NCBI RefSeq assembly: GCF_016583985.1
Contig: NZ_NRSD01000006.1
Span: 124,001 to 188,000 of the forward strand
Direction: 5' to 3'
Source: Thiocapsa imhoffii
GTDB lineage: Bacteria; Pseudomonadota; Gammaproteobacteria; Chromatiales; Chromatiaceae
DNA length: 64,000 nucleotides
Below are positions 8,840 through 17,812 of this stretch, piece by piece (position 1 is the stretch's first letter; each line of letters begins with the position of its first letter). The notes beneath the pieces were generated by a model, which was not told the origin of the DNA, made no database searches, and saw nothing but the letters and a program-made list of their open reading frames with translations. Made by a program: the position numbers and the translations under genes.

Positions 8840-10852
8840 TCAGGGTAGGCGGCCTTCGCGGCGCAACTGTTGCAGAATAAACCGTTGCCGCAACAGCTCA
8901 CTCGGATCATCCGGCACCCGTCGTAACTGAGCCTCGAGTGCCTGCTCGCGCTCGGCTGCCGCGGGGTCACGCGCGCCGCGGTTCGCATCCATTGGTGCGC
9001 CCGCCGACGCCTCCATCTCCTCTAGGGTGGACGCCTCCTGATCCGCGTCGAGGGCCTGATCGAGTGCATCACGGATCTCGGCATCGTCCGTCTCCCGCGG
9101 CTCAGCCGCATCCGGCCTGTCGCTGGGACGGATGTCATCGCCACCGCTTGAGTCGCTCGTCGCGTCATCACCCCGCAGCTGCGCGGATGACCCGGACTGA
9201 TCCTGAGCCTCAGGCTGACGCTCATCCTGGGTCAGATCCGCATCCTCCTGGCCATCGGCGGCAGCATCCGCCCCGGACGCCTGATCGTCGGAGCCAGCGG
9301 GATCGCCCGCGTCCGCGCTGGTTGGATCATCAGGGTCTGATTCGGCCGCGTTGGAATCAGCCCCCGTTGAATCCGCGGTTGTTTGATCGGACTGGGCTTG
9401 ATCGGAATCGCCCGGATCATCGCTGGCGGAATCCCCCGCCGCATCGTCAGCGTCCGCATCCGGTGGACGCTCACGCAGTGCCTGGACCAGCTCGAGGTTG
9501 TGGCGCGCATCCTGGTGATCCGGATCGCGCGACAAGACCGCTTCATAGGCCGCGATGGCGTCGTCCCAGCGCCCCAAGCGCGCCAGCGCATTGCCGCGAT
9601 TGTAATCGGCGTCCAGGTCGGACAACTCGGCCAGGCTCTCCAGGGCCCGGGCATAGTCGCCGGCCTGGTAGCGTGCGGCGGCCTGCCATGCTGGATCCTC
9701 GAAGACCTCGGCCGCCTGCTCCGCGGCCCCAGCCGCCAGTTCGCGCGCGGCACGCTGATCGGGGCGCGACCACAGATCCGCCCACTCCCAGGCCCAGCTC
9801 GGATGCGGCGGGAGAATCAAGACGACCGCGACAGCCGGCACCAGCCAACCGCGCCGAAAGGCCAGGGCGGCAAGTGGCAACAAGAGCAACAGCAGCCAAG
9901 GTCCCTCCTCACGCCACTGATCCGACTGCAGGCCGGAGTGCTCGACCACCGCGCCGCCCCCCTCGCTCTGACCGAGCAGGACGCGCGTGTCCGCGTCACC
10001 TGGTTCCGCTTCGACATAGCGTCCGCGGCCGAGTCGCGCCAGCTCGCGCAGCGGTCCCGGGTCGAGCCGGGCGATCCGGATTCCGCCGTTGGCGTCCTGC
10101 TCGAAGCGTCCCGCGACCGCGCCGGCCCCATGCTCGAGTGGCACCGGTGCCCCTTGCTCGGTGCCGACCGCCAGCACCGAGACCCGGTGCCCATCCGCCA
10201 CCAGCCGGGTGACCGCCGCGCGTGTCGAGGCCATGTCCGTCACCGCATCCGTGACCAGGATGACCTCACCGCGCGTCGCCCCGGCCTGGTCCAGCAGTTC
10301 ACCCGCCTCGCGCAGCGCCTGGGCGGTCTCGCGCGCACCCACGATCGGAATCAGATCGGTCGTCAGGCGCGGCACCTGCACCGCGATGGTGTTGGCATCG
10401 CGCGTCAGCGGGGAGACCAGGAAGGGAGCCGGTCCGAAGGCGATCAGCGCGACCTGCCCATCGTCGCTCGCCTTTAAGAGATCAAGAATCTCGAAGCGTG
10501 CGCGCGCCAGACGGCTCGGTCGCTGATCGGCGGCATTCATGCTGGGCGAGAGATCCAGCAGGATGACCCGGGCCGCATCACGGCCAAACAGCGGTTGCAC
10601 CTCCCGCTCCCAGGCAGGTCCCGCCAGGGCGAGGATCGCCAGGAGCCAGCCCAGGCCCAGGAGAATCAGGGGAAGACGGCGGGGGGCGCCGTCCCGCTCG
10701 ACCAAGAGATGCGCGAGCAGATGTCGGTCGACCAGCCGTTGCCAGACGAGACGCTGGCTTGGACGCCGCCACAGGAACAGCAGGAGGGCGGCCGCCGGGA
10801 CGAGCGCGAGCAGCCAGACGGGGCGCAGAAGCTGGAGTTCAACCGGCCACAC
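8840..10852 (-). CDS. Fused BatB (von Willebrand A) and BatC (TPR) protein
   Basis: This 670-residue protein joins two usual Bat proteins. Residues ~1-320 form BatB: N-terminal membrane helices (~12-28 and 60-78), a VWA domain with MIDAS motif DLSPSMN (D100, S102, S104) and a further helix after ~320. The rest is BatC: about two TPR units (AARYQAGDYARAL; YNRGNALARLGRWDDAIAAY), then about 150 residues rich in Asp, Ser, Ala and Gln, then the BatC-type end LRRVPDDPSELLRQRF. The GTG start at 10852 has GGAGG eight bases upstream and overlaps the batA end by 14 bases. VWA MIDAS domains bind a divalent metal and mediate protein contacts; TPRs do likewise. Confidence 0.88.
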   Translation of the reverse strand: MWPVELQLLRPVWLLALVPAAALLLFLWRRPSQRLVWQRLVDRHLLAHLLVERDGAPRRLPLILLGLGWLLAILALAGPAWEREVQPLFGRDAARVILLDLSPSMNAADQRPSRLARARFEILDLLKASDDGQVALIAFGPAPFLVSPLTRDANTIAVQVPRLTTDLIPIVGARETAQALREAGELLDQAGATRGEVILVTDAVTDMASTRAAVTRLVADGHRVSVLAVGTEQGAPVPLEHGAGAVAGRFEQDANGGIRIARLDPGPLRELARLGRGRYVEAEPGDADTRVLLGQSEGGGAVVEHSGLQSDQWREEGPWLLLLLLPLAALAFRRGWLVPAVAVVLILPPHPSWAWEWADLWSRPDQRAARELAAGAAEQAAEVFEDPAWQAAARYQAGDYARALESLAELSDLDADYNRGNALARLGRWDDAIAAYEAVLSRDPDHQDARHNLELVQALRERPPDADADDAAGDSASDDPGDSDQAQSDQTTADSTGADSNAAESDPDDPTSADAGDPAGSDDQASGADAAADGQEDADLTQDERQPEAQDQSGSSAQLRGDDATSDSSGGDDIRPSDRPDAAEPRETDDAEIRDALDQALDADQEASTLEEMEASAGAPMDANRGARDPAAAEREQALEAQLRRVPDDPSELLRQRFILQQLRREGRLP

Positions 10853-11837
10853 GACGCAACCCTCCGCGCCACCCCGACCACCAGGGGGATGCCGCCAGTC
10901 CAAAGGTGAGGAGCACTGCCGCCGCCGCGGGCCAGACATAGAGCGCGCGGCGCGGGCGGACCGCCCGATCGGTGCGTTCGCTGGGCTCGAGCCGGTCGAG
11001 TTCGGTATAGATCTGTTCGAGTTCCCCGCGCGCTTGCGCCGCGAAGAAACGCCCGCCGGTCAACTCGGCGATACGCTCTAGTGATTCGGGATCGAAGTCG
11101 GCGCGCGCGGGTCCCCACCGCCCGGCCAGCGCCCCGTTACCCATTCCAATGGTGTAGATCCGCACCCCCGCGTCGGCCGCGAGTTGCGCCGCGGCCAGGG
11201 GTTCGATGTGGCCCGCGTTGTTGGCCCCATCGGTCAGGAGGATCAGCACGCGATTGTCCTCCGGCTCGTCGCGCAGTCGCTTCACGGCCAAGGCGATGGC
11301 ATCGCCGATCGCCGTCTCCCGACCCGCCAGCCCGACCACCGCCTCGCTCAGCATGCTTGCGACCGTGTCCCGATCGAAGGTCAGGGGCGTCAGCAGATGC
11401 GCACGCGACCCGAACAGGATCAAGCCCATTCGATCGTGCTCGCGCCGCTCGATAAAGCGGGCCGCAACCGCCTTGACCAGGGCGATCCGCGACACCGGCC
11501 GGCCATTCAGTTCGAAATCAGCCTGCTCCATGCTGCCGGAGATGTCGATCGCCAACAGGATGTCCCGGCCCGCGATCGGCAGATTGATCGGGTCACCGAC
11601 CCATTCCGGGCGCGCTGCCGCCACCACCAACAGGGCCCAGGTCAGCAGGGCCAGCCACAGACGCGGTGAGGGTCGTGCCCGGGAGACGGCACAACCGGCG
11701 TTTGGCGCGGCACTCGCGAGCAGCTCCGCGGGCACCCGCAGGGCCGCGCTCTCCTCCTCGCGCGCCCGAGGCAAGCCCATCACCAAGCGCGGCAAGGGCA
11801 ATGCCAACAACACCCAGGGCCAGGCCAGCGTCAACAT
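10839..11837 (-). CDS. batA: BatA-family von Willebrand A domain membrane protein
   Basis: This 332-residue protein has an N-terminal helix (residues ~3-20), a second helix (~60-75), a VWA domain and a C-terminal helix (LYVWPAAAAVLLTFGLAAS). The MIDAS sequence is DISGSMEQAD (D98, S100, S102), followed by the threonine/aspartate part LLTDGANNAG. It is expected to sit in the inner membrane with the VWA domain exposed, working with BatB. It overlaps the start of batB-batC by 14 bases, indicating coupling, and follows the DUF4381 gene by about 64 bases. Confidence 0.9.
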   Translation of the reverse strand: MLTLAWPWVLLALPLPRLVMGLPRAREEESAALRVPAELLASAAPNAGCAVSRARPSPRLWLALLTWALLVVAAARPEWVGDPINLPIAGRDILLAIDISGSMEQADFELNGRPVSRIALVKAVAARFIERREHDRMGLILFGSRAHLLTPLTFDRDTVASMLSEAVVGLAGRETAIGDAIALAVKRLRDEPEDNRVLILLTDGANNAGHIEPLAAAQLAADAGVRIYTIGMGNGALAGRWGPARADFDPESLERIAELTGGRFFAAQARGELEQIYTELDRLEPSERTDRAVRPRRALYVWPAAAAVLLTFGLAASPWWSGWRGGLRRVAG

Positions 11838-11901
11838 GATGGTGGTTTGTTTCTCGTCAACATTCCAAATCCCAGCTCAGACCCGCTCCGTCCCATCCGC
11901 A

Positions 11902-12399
11902 TCACGCCACCTCGCCGGCCCGAATCCAGATCTCGGCACAGGCCAGCACGGCATCCGCGTCACAGGCGTCGGGCGCGGTGCCGCTGTAGGCCAACTCCGT
12001 CAGGAGCCGTCCGGCACCCGAGCAGAAGCAATCCGTCCCTCCGGTCTGGTCCAGGAACGCCAGCCAAGCCTGGCCGGTTAGACCCGCCACCTGCCCGCGC
12101 GCGAAGCGACGCAGGGCGAGACGGCGCAGGATCCGCGACACCCCGGCGGCGAAGGCTTGTGCATTCCGATCCTGCTCGAAGGCTCGCCGCAGTGCGGTCA
12201 ACTCCTCCCGCGCCAGCGCCGCGGCCGCGCGATCCGCCGCGCGCGGTGAATGGCGTGCGCGACGCCACCAGATGAGTGCCGCCGCCAGCCCCGCGAGCAG
12301 CAGCAGGGTCAGCAACCACCAGCCCGGAGCCGGCGGCCACCAGGCCACCGCGGCGGGCAGATGCCAGTCGCGCAACTGACTCAGCGGATCATCCATCAT
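11902..12399 (-). CDS. DUF4381 domain membrane protein of the Bat/MoxR operon
   Basis: This protein of about 165 residues has one membrane helix (GWWLLTLLLLAGLAAALIWW), a basic/alanine-rich helical segment, and a cytoplasmic tail containing RILRRLALRRFARGQVAGLTGQAWLAF-like sequence typical of DUF4381. The opening MDDPLSQLRDWHLP matches the family. Two adjacent ATGs (12399, 12396) could serve; a GGGGAGCGAGG stretch lies upstream. It overlaps the DUF58 gene by 11 bases. The family is found almost only in MoxR-DUF58-VWA operons; its molecular role is unknown. Confidence 0.85.
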   Translation of the reverse strand: MMDDPLSQLRDWHLPAAVAWWPPAPGWWLLTLLLLAGLAAALIWWRRARHSPRAADRAAAALAREELTALRRAFEQDRNAQAFAAGVSRILRRLALRRFARGQVAGLTGQAWLAFLDQTGGTDCFCSGAGRLLTELAYSGTAPDACDADAVLACAEIWIRAGEVA

Positions 12400-13396
12400 G
12401 CGCGCCTCGCTCCCCAGCCCGCCCATGATGGGACCTCCGCCCACGCGCGCCGAGCCCCAACGCGAGGGCCGGTCCAACGGGGTCCTGGGTGCTCAAGGGC
12501 AACAGATGCGCCCGATGACGACGCGTCAACCACTCCAGGGTCTCCATCCGCGCGCGAAAGCCCCGCGCATAGTCGAGCCGTTGCTGGGCGCTGGTCAGAT
12601 CCAGCACCAGGCGTCGCTGACCATCGGTGATGACATAGCGACCCGGAGGCGGCGTGTCTCGTTCGAACGGGTCATGGATCGGCAGGAAAAGCAGCTCGCT
12701 GGTCGCGGCGATCTCGGTCATCCAGCGGGCCTCGTCGCGCTTGATCCCGGCAAAATCGCTGATCACGGCAACCAAGCTCCCGGGGCGGACCAAGCGCGCC
12801 AGGTATCCCGCCGCCGCGCCCAGTGACGCGAAGCCGCCGCTGGAACCGGTCGGTGGCGTCGGCCGCGGCACGGGCGTGGCCAGGCGGTCGAGCAGCGGCA
12901 ACAGGCCGGCGGCGCGTGCGGCAGGGCGACGCTCAAGCGTGCGCCCCTCATCGAAGATGAGACCGCCGACCCGATCCCCGCGATCGATCGCGGCCCATCC
13001 GAGCAGGGCTGCCGCGTGCGCGGCGACGACCGATTTGAAGGCGACCCGGGTCCCGAACCGCATGGCCGGTCCTTGATCGACCAACAGCCACACCGGCCGC
13101 TCGCGCTCTTCACGGAAGAGTTTCACGTGCGCCCGGCCCGCGCGCGCCGTGACACGCCAGTCCATGTTGCGTGGGTCATCGCCCGGCTGATAGACCCGGG
13201 ACTCGTCATACTCCATGCCGCGTCCGCGAAAATGCGCGAGATGCCCGCCGGTGCGCGTGGCCAACACCCATCCGCGCGGGGCCAGATCAAGACGCCGCGC
13301 GTGCTCGCGCAGCGCGATCAACTCCGGCAACGCGGGTACGGTTCCGTCCGGGCGGGTCATCACCGCGGGTTGCGTGCTAGATCCTGGCCTGTCCAT
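12389..13396 (-). CDS. DUF58 domain protein (MoxR-associated)
   Basis: This 335-residue soluble protein has the DUF58 signature: GRGMEYDESRVYQPGDDPR followed by NMDWRVTARAGRAHVKLFREER. A VWA-like fold follows (VWLLVDQGPAMRFG), in which the metal-binding MIDAS serines are not conserved. DUF58 proteins are encoded next to MoxR ATPases and are thought to be adaptors or targets of them. The start at 13396 is taken, although an ATG 12 codons inside could be used. It lies 33 bases after moxR and overlaps the DUF4381 gene. Confidence 0.88.
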   Translation of the reverse strand: MDRPGSSTQPAVMTRPDGTVPALPELIALREHARRLDLAPRGWVLATRTGGHLAHFRGRGMEYDESRVYQPGDDPRNMDWRVTARAGRAHVKLFREERERPVWLLVDQGPAMRFGTRVAFKSVVAAHAAALLGWAAIDRGDRVGGLIFDEGRTLERRPAARAAGLLPLLDRLATPVPRPTPPTGSSGGFASLGAAAGYLARLVRPGSLVAVISDFAGIKRDEARWMTEIAATSELLFLPIHDPFERDTPPPGRYVITDGQRRLVLDLTSAQQRLDYARGFRARMETLEWLTRRHRAHLLPLSTQDPVGPALALGLGARGRRSHHGRAGERGAHDG

Positions 13397-13429
13397 GTGC
13401 TCACTGCCGCACCATCACCCACGCCCCGC

Positions 13430-14494
13430 TCATGGCGCCGCGACCCGCGCGAGGAGCACCTCGACGAAGTCATCGGCGCTCTGCCCCTCGGCTTCCTTCT
13501 CATAGGAGAGCAGCACGCGATGCCGCAACACATCCGGGGCGAGGGCTTGAATCTCCTCGGGCGAGACATAGCGGCGCCCATTCAGCCAGGCCAGGGCACG
13601 CGCGCAACGATCCAGCGCGATGGTCGCGCGTGGGCTGGCCCCGAAGCGCAACCAGCCGCCTAGATCCGGCGAGTAGGCGGCGGGGCGACGGGTCGCCATC
13701 ACCAGGTGGACCAGATAGTCCTCCACTTCCGGGGCCATGTAGATGTCCAGGATCGCCTGACGCGCCGCGAAAACGCTGGCCTGACGCAAGAGGGTCCGCG
13801 CCGGGTCGATTGGCTCACGCCGCGCCTCGGCGCGATTGAGTCGCAGGATCGCCCGCTCGGTGTCCAGATCCGGGTAGTCGACGCGCACATGCATCAAGAA
13901 CCGATCGAGTTGGGCCTCGGGCAGGGGGTAGGTGCCTTCCTGCTCGATCGGGTTCTGCGTGGCCATCACGAGAAAGAGACGCGGGAGCGGATAGGTCTCG
14001 CGACCCACGGTGACCTGCCGCTCGCCCATGGCCTCGAGCAGGGCCGATTGCACCTTCGCGGGCGCGCGGTTGACCTCATCGGCGAGCAGCAGATTGTGGA
14101 AGACCGGCCCGCGATCGAACCGAAAGGTGCCGTCGTGCGGGCGATAGACCTCGGTCCCGGTCAGATCCGCCGGGAGCAGATCGGGGGTGAACTGAATCCG
14201 GTGAAAATCGCCTTCCAGTCCAGCGGCCAATTCCTTCACCGCGGTGGTTTTGGCGAGTCCGGGGGCGCCCTCGACCAACAGATGCCCGTCGGCCAATAGG
14301 GCGATTAAGAGGCGGTCGATTAGCCCTGCCTGCCCTAGCACCGCCGTACTCAGTTGCTGACGCAACGCGGCGAACTGCTCGACCAGCGACGACTCGTCCT
14401 GGTCTCGCCCCACTTCGGCTGAAGCTTCGGGGAGCGCCGCCGGGCGTGCGGCGGCGATGAAAGGGGATCGCTCGGACATGGGTGATTCAGACAT
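13430..14494 (-). CDS. moxR: MoxR-family AAA+ ATPase
   Basis: This 354-residue AAA+ ATPase has Walker A GAPGLAKT (residues 76-83), Walker B LLLADEVNR (D139, E140), the MoxR motif NRAPAKVQSALLEAMGE, sensor 1 MATQNPIEQEGTYPLPEAQ and a C-terminal helical lid with sensor 2 in SPRATIAL. MoxR ATPases act as chaperones in maturing protein complexes, often together with VWA proteins, which follow in this operon (DUF58, DUF4381, batA, batB-batC, batD). It is the first gene of the operon; the upstream 110 bases should hold the promoter, but no clear boxes were picked out. Confidence 0.92.
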   Translation of the reverse strand: MSESPMSERSPFIAAARPAALPEASAEVGRDQDESSLVEQFAALRQQLSTAVLGQAGLIDRLLIALLADGHLLVEGAPGLAKTTAVKELAAGLEGDFHRIQFTPDLLPADLTGTEVYRPHDGTFRFDRGPVFHNLLLADEVNRAPAKVQSALLEAMGERQVTVGRETYPLPRLFLVMATQNPIEQEGTYPLPEAQLDRFLMHVRVDYPDLDTERAILRLNRAEARREPIDPARTLLRQASVFAARQAILDIYMAPEVEDYLVHLVMATRRPAAYSPDLGGWLRFGASPRATIALDRCARALAWLNGRRYVSPEEIQALAPDVLRHRVLLSYEKEAEGQSADDFVEVLLARVAAP

Positions 14495-14604
14495 CGATCT
14501 GGGTTTGGTTTGGTCGTCAATGGGTCAAGATGACAGCGCGGATCATGCGCGTCGGTTTCCGGTGGCCTGCGCCTAACCCGAAACCAGCAACCGCTGCGAC
14601 CGGT

Positions 14605-15276
14605 TTAGCCTGGTGAGAGTTCCGAATCCTCGCCCTCAATCCCGAGTGCGAGCCGGTCGCGGCAGGTGAGCAGATCGCGCGGTCGCTGACACTGGAACTC
14701 CGCGCCCGCGGCCGCCAGTCGTGCGAGCGGTGTGTAACCCCAGGCCACGGCGGCAAACCGCATGCCCGCGGCGCGCGCGGCCTCAAGATCGCGCAATTCA
14801 TCGCCGACATAGAGCATCCGCTCTGGGCGGACCTTTGCCCGGCGCGCGACGGATCGTAGGACCCGGGCCTTACCAAATAACCCGGTTCCGCCAATCACAT
14901 CCTGCAATCCAGGCAGCCGGTGGCGGCGCACATAGTCGCGGACGTTCGAGCGAGCATTCGAGCTGATGATACCCAGTCGATCACCACGACGCAGCAGGGC
15001 CTCGAGGGTGTCGGCCATGCCTGCGACTGGAGCCGTGTTCAGTAGATCCTCCCGCATCTCTCGGCGCATGCGCGCGGCCAATTGGGGCAACCGATAGGGC
15101 GGCACTCGCAAGGTGTGCATGATCTCCAGCGCATGCCGTTCACGCAAGGGTTCGAGTTCCTCGCGGCTAAGCAACGGACAACCGAACGCTGGCCCCACCC
15201 GTTGAAAAGCCGCAAAGGCACACTCGAAGCTGTCAACGAGCGTGCCATCGAAATCGAAGAGAATCCGGCCAGCCAT
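14605..15276 (-). CDS. HAD-superfamily phosphatase, phosphoglycolate phosphatase-like
   Basis: This 223-residue hydrolase has HAD motif I FDFDGTLVDS (nucleophile D8, acid D10), motif II as ISSNAR, a lysine in FGKARVLR, and motif IV YVGDELRDLEAAR. The cap is of the small helical type, as in phosphoglycolate phosphatase and related enzymes. The substrate cannot be told from sequence. The ATG at 15276 is chosen because motif I then falls at the usual distance; the frame is open to a GTG at 15333, which would add 19 residues. It lies alone between moxR and the CDGSH gene on the same strand. Confidence 0.8.
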   Translation of the reverse strand: MAGRILFDFDGTLVDSFECAFAAFQRVGPAFGCPLLSREELEPLRERHALEIMHTLRVPPYRLPQLAARMRREMREDLLNTAPVAGMADTLEALLRRGDRLGIISSNARSNVRDYVRRHRLPGLQDVIGGTGLFGKARVLRSVARRAKVRPERMLYVGDELRDLEAARAAGMRFAAVAWGYTPLARLAAAGAEFQCQRPRDLLTCRDRLALGIEGEDSELSPG

Positions 15277-15402
15277 CCGATCGCGTTGCATCCTCTCGGT
15301 GCGCCGCCTGGGCGCAATCCTAGGGTCATTCACAACCGCATGCGTCCTGGGAGACGCCCGCGGCTGGTGTTTGAAGGCCGTCTGACCGGAAAGACCGGAA
15401 AT

Positions 15403-16050
15403 TTATCCCTTGAAACCGATTTTTTTGTGCATGCCATCGCAAAATGGCTTGTTGTTCGAGGCGCCACACCGACACAGAAACGCCTTCTCGCCTTGCCAGG
15501 CGAGCCGACCGCTGCCGGCACGGATACTGAGATTGCCGGACAGCACCATCGGACCATCCGGGCGCAATTCGACCTTGAGCGAGCCACCGGTTGCCGTGAG
15601 CCCGGCACCACGATCCCCAACGGCACCGGCGTCGACGAAGCCGGCTTCGACATGGCTGTTATCGCAGAAGGGCTTGTTTTGCGAGGCGCCGCAACGACAG
15701 AGCGCGGCGCGAAACCGTACCCCCGGCATATCCTCCGCCGCGCCCTGGATGTCGAGATCACCGGTCAGATATAAGGGGCCATTGCTCGCCACCATCGCGA
15801 CGTTCTCGGCCGGGGCCGTCTCTGGCACGCCGGATTTATCCTGATAGGTCAGCGCCCCACTCGGACAGCGCTCGACGATCTCACGCACTTCCGCCGTCGT
15901 GGCGGCGTCCGGATCGCACCAGGGCTCACGCCCGCCGACGAACAGATCCCCCTTGGCGTAGCCACACTCACCGATGTGAATGCAGAGACGGCCATCGAAG
16001 TGGACGTCGATCTCACGACCAGCGAAATCGAGTTGTTGTTTATCGCTCAT
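15403..16050 (-). CDS. Iron-sulfur protein with one ferredoxin-like and two CDGSH domains
   Basis: This 215-residue protein contains three predicted iron-sulfur sites. Residues ~10-70 form a Fer4_19-type domain with C23, C29, C45 and C62, suited to one cluster. Two CDGSH-type [2Fe-2S] motifs follow: CRCGASQNKPFCDNSH (C118, C120, C129, H133) and CRCGASNNKPFCDGMH (C193, C195, C204, H208). Three-Cys/one-His ligation is typical of mitoNEET-like proteins. Both cores deviate from CDGSH (CDNSH, CDGMH), but all ligands are present. The ATG at 16050 starts MSDKQQ. Function is unknown; bacterial homologues are linked to redox sensing or cluster transfer. Confidence 0.85.
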   Translation of the reverse strand: MSDKQQLDFAGREIDVHFDGRLCIHIGECGYAKGDLFVGGREPWCDPDAATTAEVREIVERCPSGALTYQDKSGVPETAPAENVAMVASNGPLYLTGDLDIQGAAEDMPGVRFRAALCRCGASQNKPFCDNSHVEAGFVDAGAVGDRGAGLTATGGSLKVELRPDGPMVLSGNLSIRAGSGRLAWQGEKAFLCRCGASNNKPFCDGMHKKIGFKG

Positions 16051-16665
16051 GCCTGCTTCGCTCCGTGTCACGTTGGGGCGGTGCGCACCGGCCGAGGCCG
16101 TCAACCCCCAGCAGAGGCCAGTGAATGCGGTCTCAAGGGGTGCGACACACCAATGTTTCGCAGTCTACCAATGTCCCGCAGTCTGATTGTGGGGTTCCGC
16201 CTCGGGTCATGGTCATCCGAATCCGGTGCCCTGGTTGTCAGCGACCGGATTCGGCCGCTTGGTCCTGTGATGTGGGGCGCATCACACCTTCAGGCAACGG
16301 TTTCGCCGATCATCCCCGCAAGGCATCCATCAGCATGACCCGAGCCATGTGATCCGCCCGCGGGCCTCACGGCAGCCGTGCCGCGGTCGATCGCGTCGGA
16401 CACCAGGCCCGCGTGCAATGCTGACCACAACGCCCCGTGCGATCTGGCAGCATCGCGGCCGGAGGCTTTCGGGTATGATGCCGGGCCTGGCCTTGACGGG
16501 GCTCGGTGTCCCAGAACAGGGCGCGACGCGATCATGTGAAGCGGCAGCCACGCGATCCGTCGCCGCCGCGCCCCAGACCAGCCGAACATCCGTCGTCGCA
16601 CCAGGGATCCGCATCCCGTCTCGCAACTCTGAGTCAATCCATACCAGCGCGAATCGCCTGTCCCG
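16051..16665. other. 615-base divergent intergenic region, CDGSH gene / LysR gene
   Basis: No convincing gene was found on either strand; open frames here lack ribosome sites and recognisable protein sequence. It contains the 18-base tandem repeat at 16149-16184, about 100 bases upstream of the CDGSH gene. A TATGAT box at 16474-16479 resembles a -10 element, but no matching -35 was found at normal distance. The rest is unremarkable GC-rich sequence. Confidence 0.6.
16149..16184. repeat. Tandem 18-base direct repeat (two copies)
   Basis: ACCAATGTTTCGCAGTCT is followed immediately by ACCAATGTCCCGCAGTCT, with two differences in 18 bases. It lies between divergent genes, 99 bases upstream of the iron-sulfur gene start. 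The arrangement would suit a regulator binding two adjacent sites, but the repeat could be incidental. Confidence 0.8.
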
Positions 16666-17577
16666 ATGCCTAATCTGAATATGAAGCACCTGCGCTACTT
16701 CTGGGCCGTCGCCAAGCACGGTTCGATCGCGCGCGCCTCCGAAATGCTGCATCTCACGCCCCAGACGATCAGTGGCCAATTGCGTGAACTGGAAGATCAG
16801 ATCGGGGCGAAGCTCTTCGGTAAATCCGGACGCAACCTGGTGCTGACCGATAGCGGACAACTCGTCCTGACCTATGCCGACGAGATCTTTCGCTTGACCG
16901 GCGAATTGCAAGACGTCATCGCCGGTCGACCACCGGCCTCGGGCATCACCCTGCGGGTCGGCATCGCCATGGTCGTGCCCAAGCTACTTGCTTACCGGGT
17001 CCTAGCACCTGTTCTCAAGACACCCGAGAAGGTCCGATTGGTCTGTCACGAAGCCCCTCTCACCGACTTGCTCGCCGCCCTGTCGGTGCACAAACTCGAC
17101 CTTGTCCTGGCCGATTGTCCGGTGAGTCCGGCGCTCAACATCCGCGCCTACAATCATGCGCTGGGTGAGTCCGGGATCAGCTTCTTCGCCACCGCTGAAT
17201 TAGCGGAGCAACATCGTGACAACTTTCCCGCGTCGCTTAACGGCGCCCCGATGCTCATGCCCACGAGTTCAAGCTCGCTCCACCGGGCGCTCGAACTCTG
17301 GTTCGATCGCCAGGGCGTGAAACCGCTTGTCGTCGCTGAGTTCGAAGACCGGGCGTTGATGAAGGCCTTCGGTGAAGGAGGCGCAGGCATCTTCACGACC
17401 CCCACCGCGGTGGAGCGTGACATTCTCGACAAATATCGGGTCGCGCTCATCGCGCGGGTCGACGAGGTCAAAGAGCGCTATTACGCCATCACCGCGGAAC
17501 GCCATATCAAACATCCAGCCGTCTCGACCATCACCGAGACCGCGCGTCACGATCTGTTCGCCGTCAAGCCGCTCTGA
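16666..17577 (+). CDS. LysR-family regulator, NhaR-like
   Basis: This 303-residue regulator has an N-terminal winged helix-turn-helix (HLRYFWAVAKHGSIARASEM; LHLTPQTISGQLRELEDQIG) and a C-terminal effector domain. The MPNLNMKHLRYFWAVAKHGS start and the LFGKSGRNLVLTDSGQLVL segment resemble NhaR, the Na+-responsive activator of nhaA in enterobacteria. No Na+/H+ antiporter gene is nearby, so the true target is open; the divergent iron-sulfur gene is the nearest candidate. The symbol is left empty because the specific role is unproven. Confidence 0.82.
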   Translation: MPNLNMKHLRYFWAVAKHGSIARASEMLHLTPQTISGQLRELEDQIGAKLFGKSGRNLVLTDSGQLVLTYADEIFRLTGELQDVIAGRPPASGITLRVGIAMVVPKLLAYRVLAPVLKTPEKVRLVCHEAPLTDLLAALSVHKLDLVLADCPVSPALNIRAYNHALGESGISFFATAELAEQHRDNFPASLNGAPMLMPTSSSSLHRALELWFDRQGVKPLVVAEFEDRALMKAFGEGGAGIFTTPTAVERDILDKYRVALIARVDEVKERYYAITAERHIKHPAVSTITETARHDLFAVKPL

Positions 17578-17812
17578 TCCCCAACAGCCCCCGTTTCCCT
17601 CAGGCCCGGGGCGAACGCGCACAATGCGGATTGACGGCGCGATGGATACCAGGCCAAGCGCCTACCGTTGATCATCGCGGCATCTCAGCGCACCGCGAAT
17701 CGCACATCAGCCACCATCAGTGTTCCACCCGTCACGGCTAGCGATCGCTGCCGACGGGCTGTCATCGGAATCATCCACTGAAGGCGATGGTGAGGGCAGA
17801 ATCGGGCGTCGA

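Noticed and set aside
16666..17577. Assignment of the LysR gene as true NhaR controlling sodium stress
   Set aside because: Sequence is NhaR-like, but no nhaA or other antiporter lies nearby, so a specific role was not claimed.
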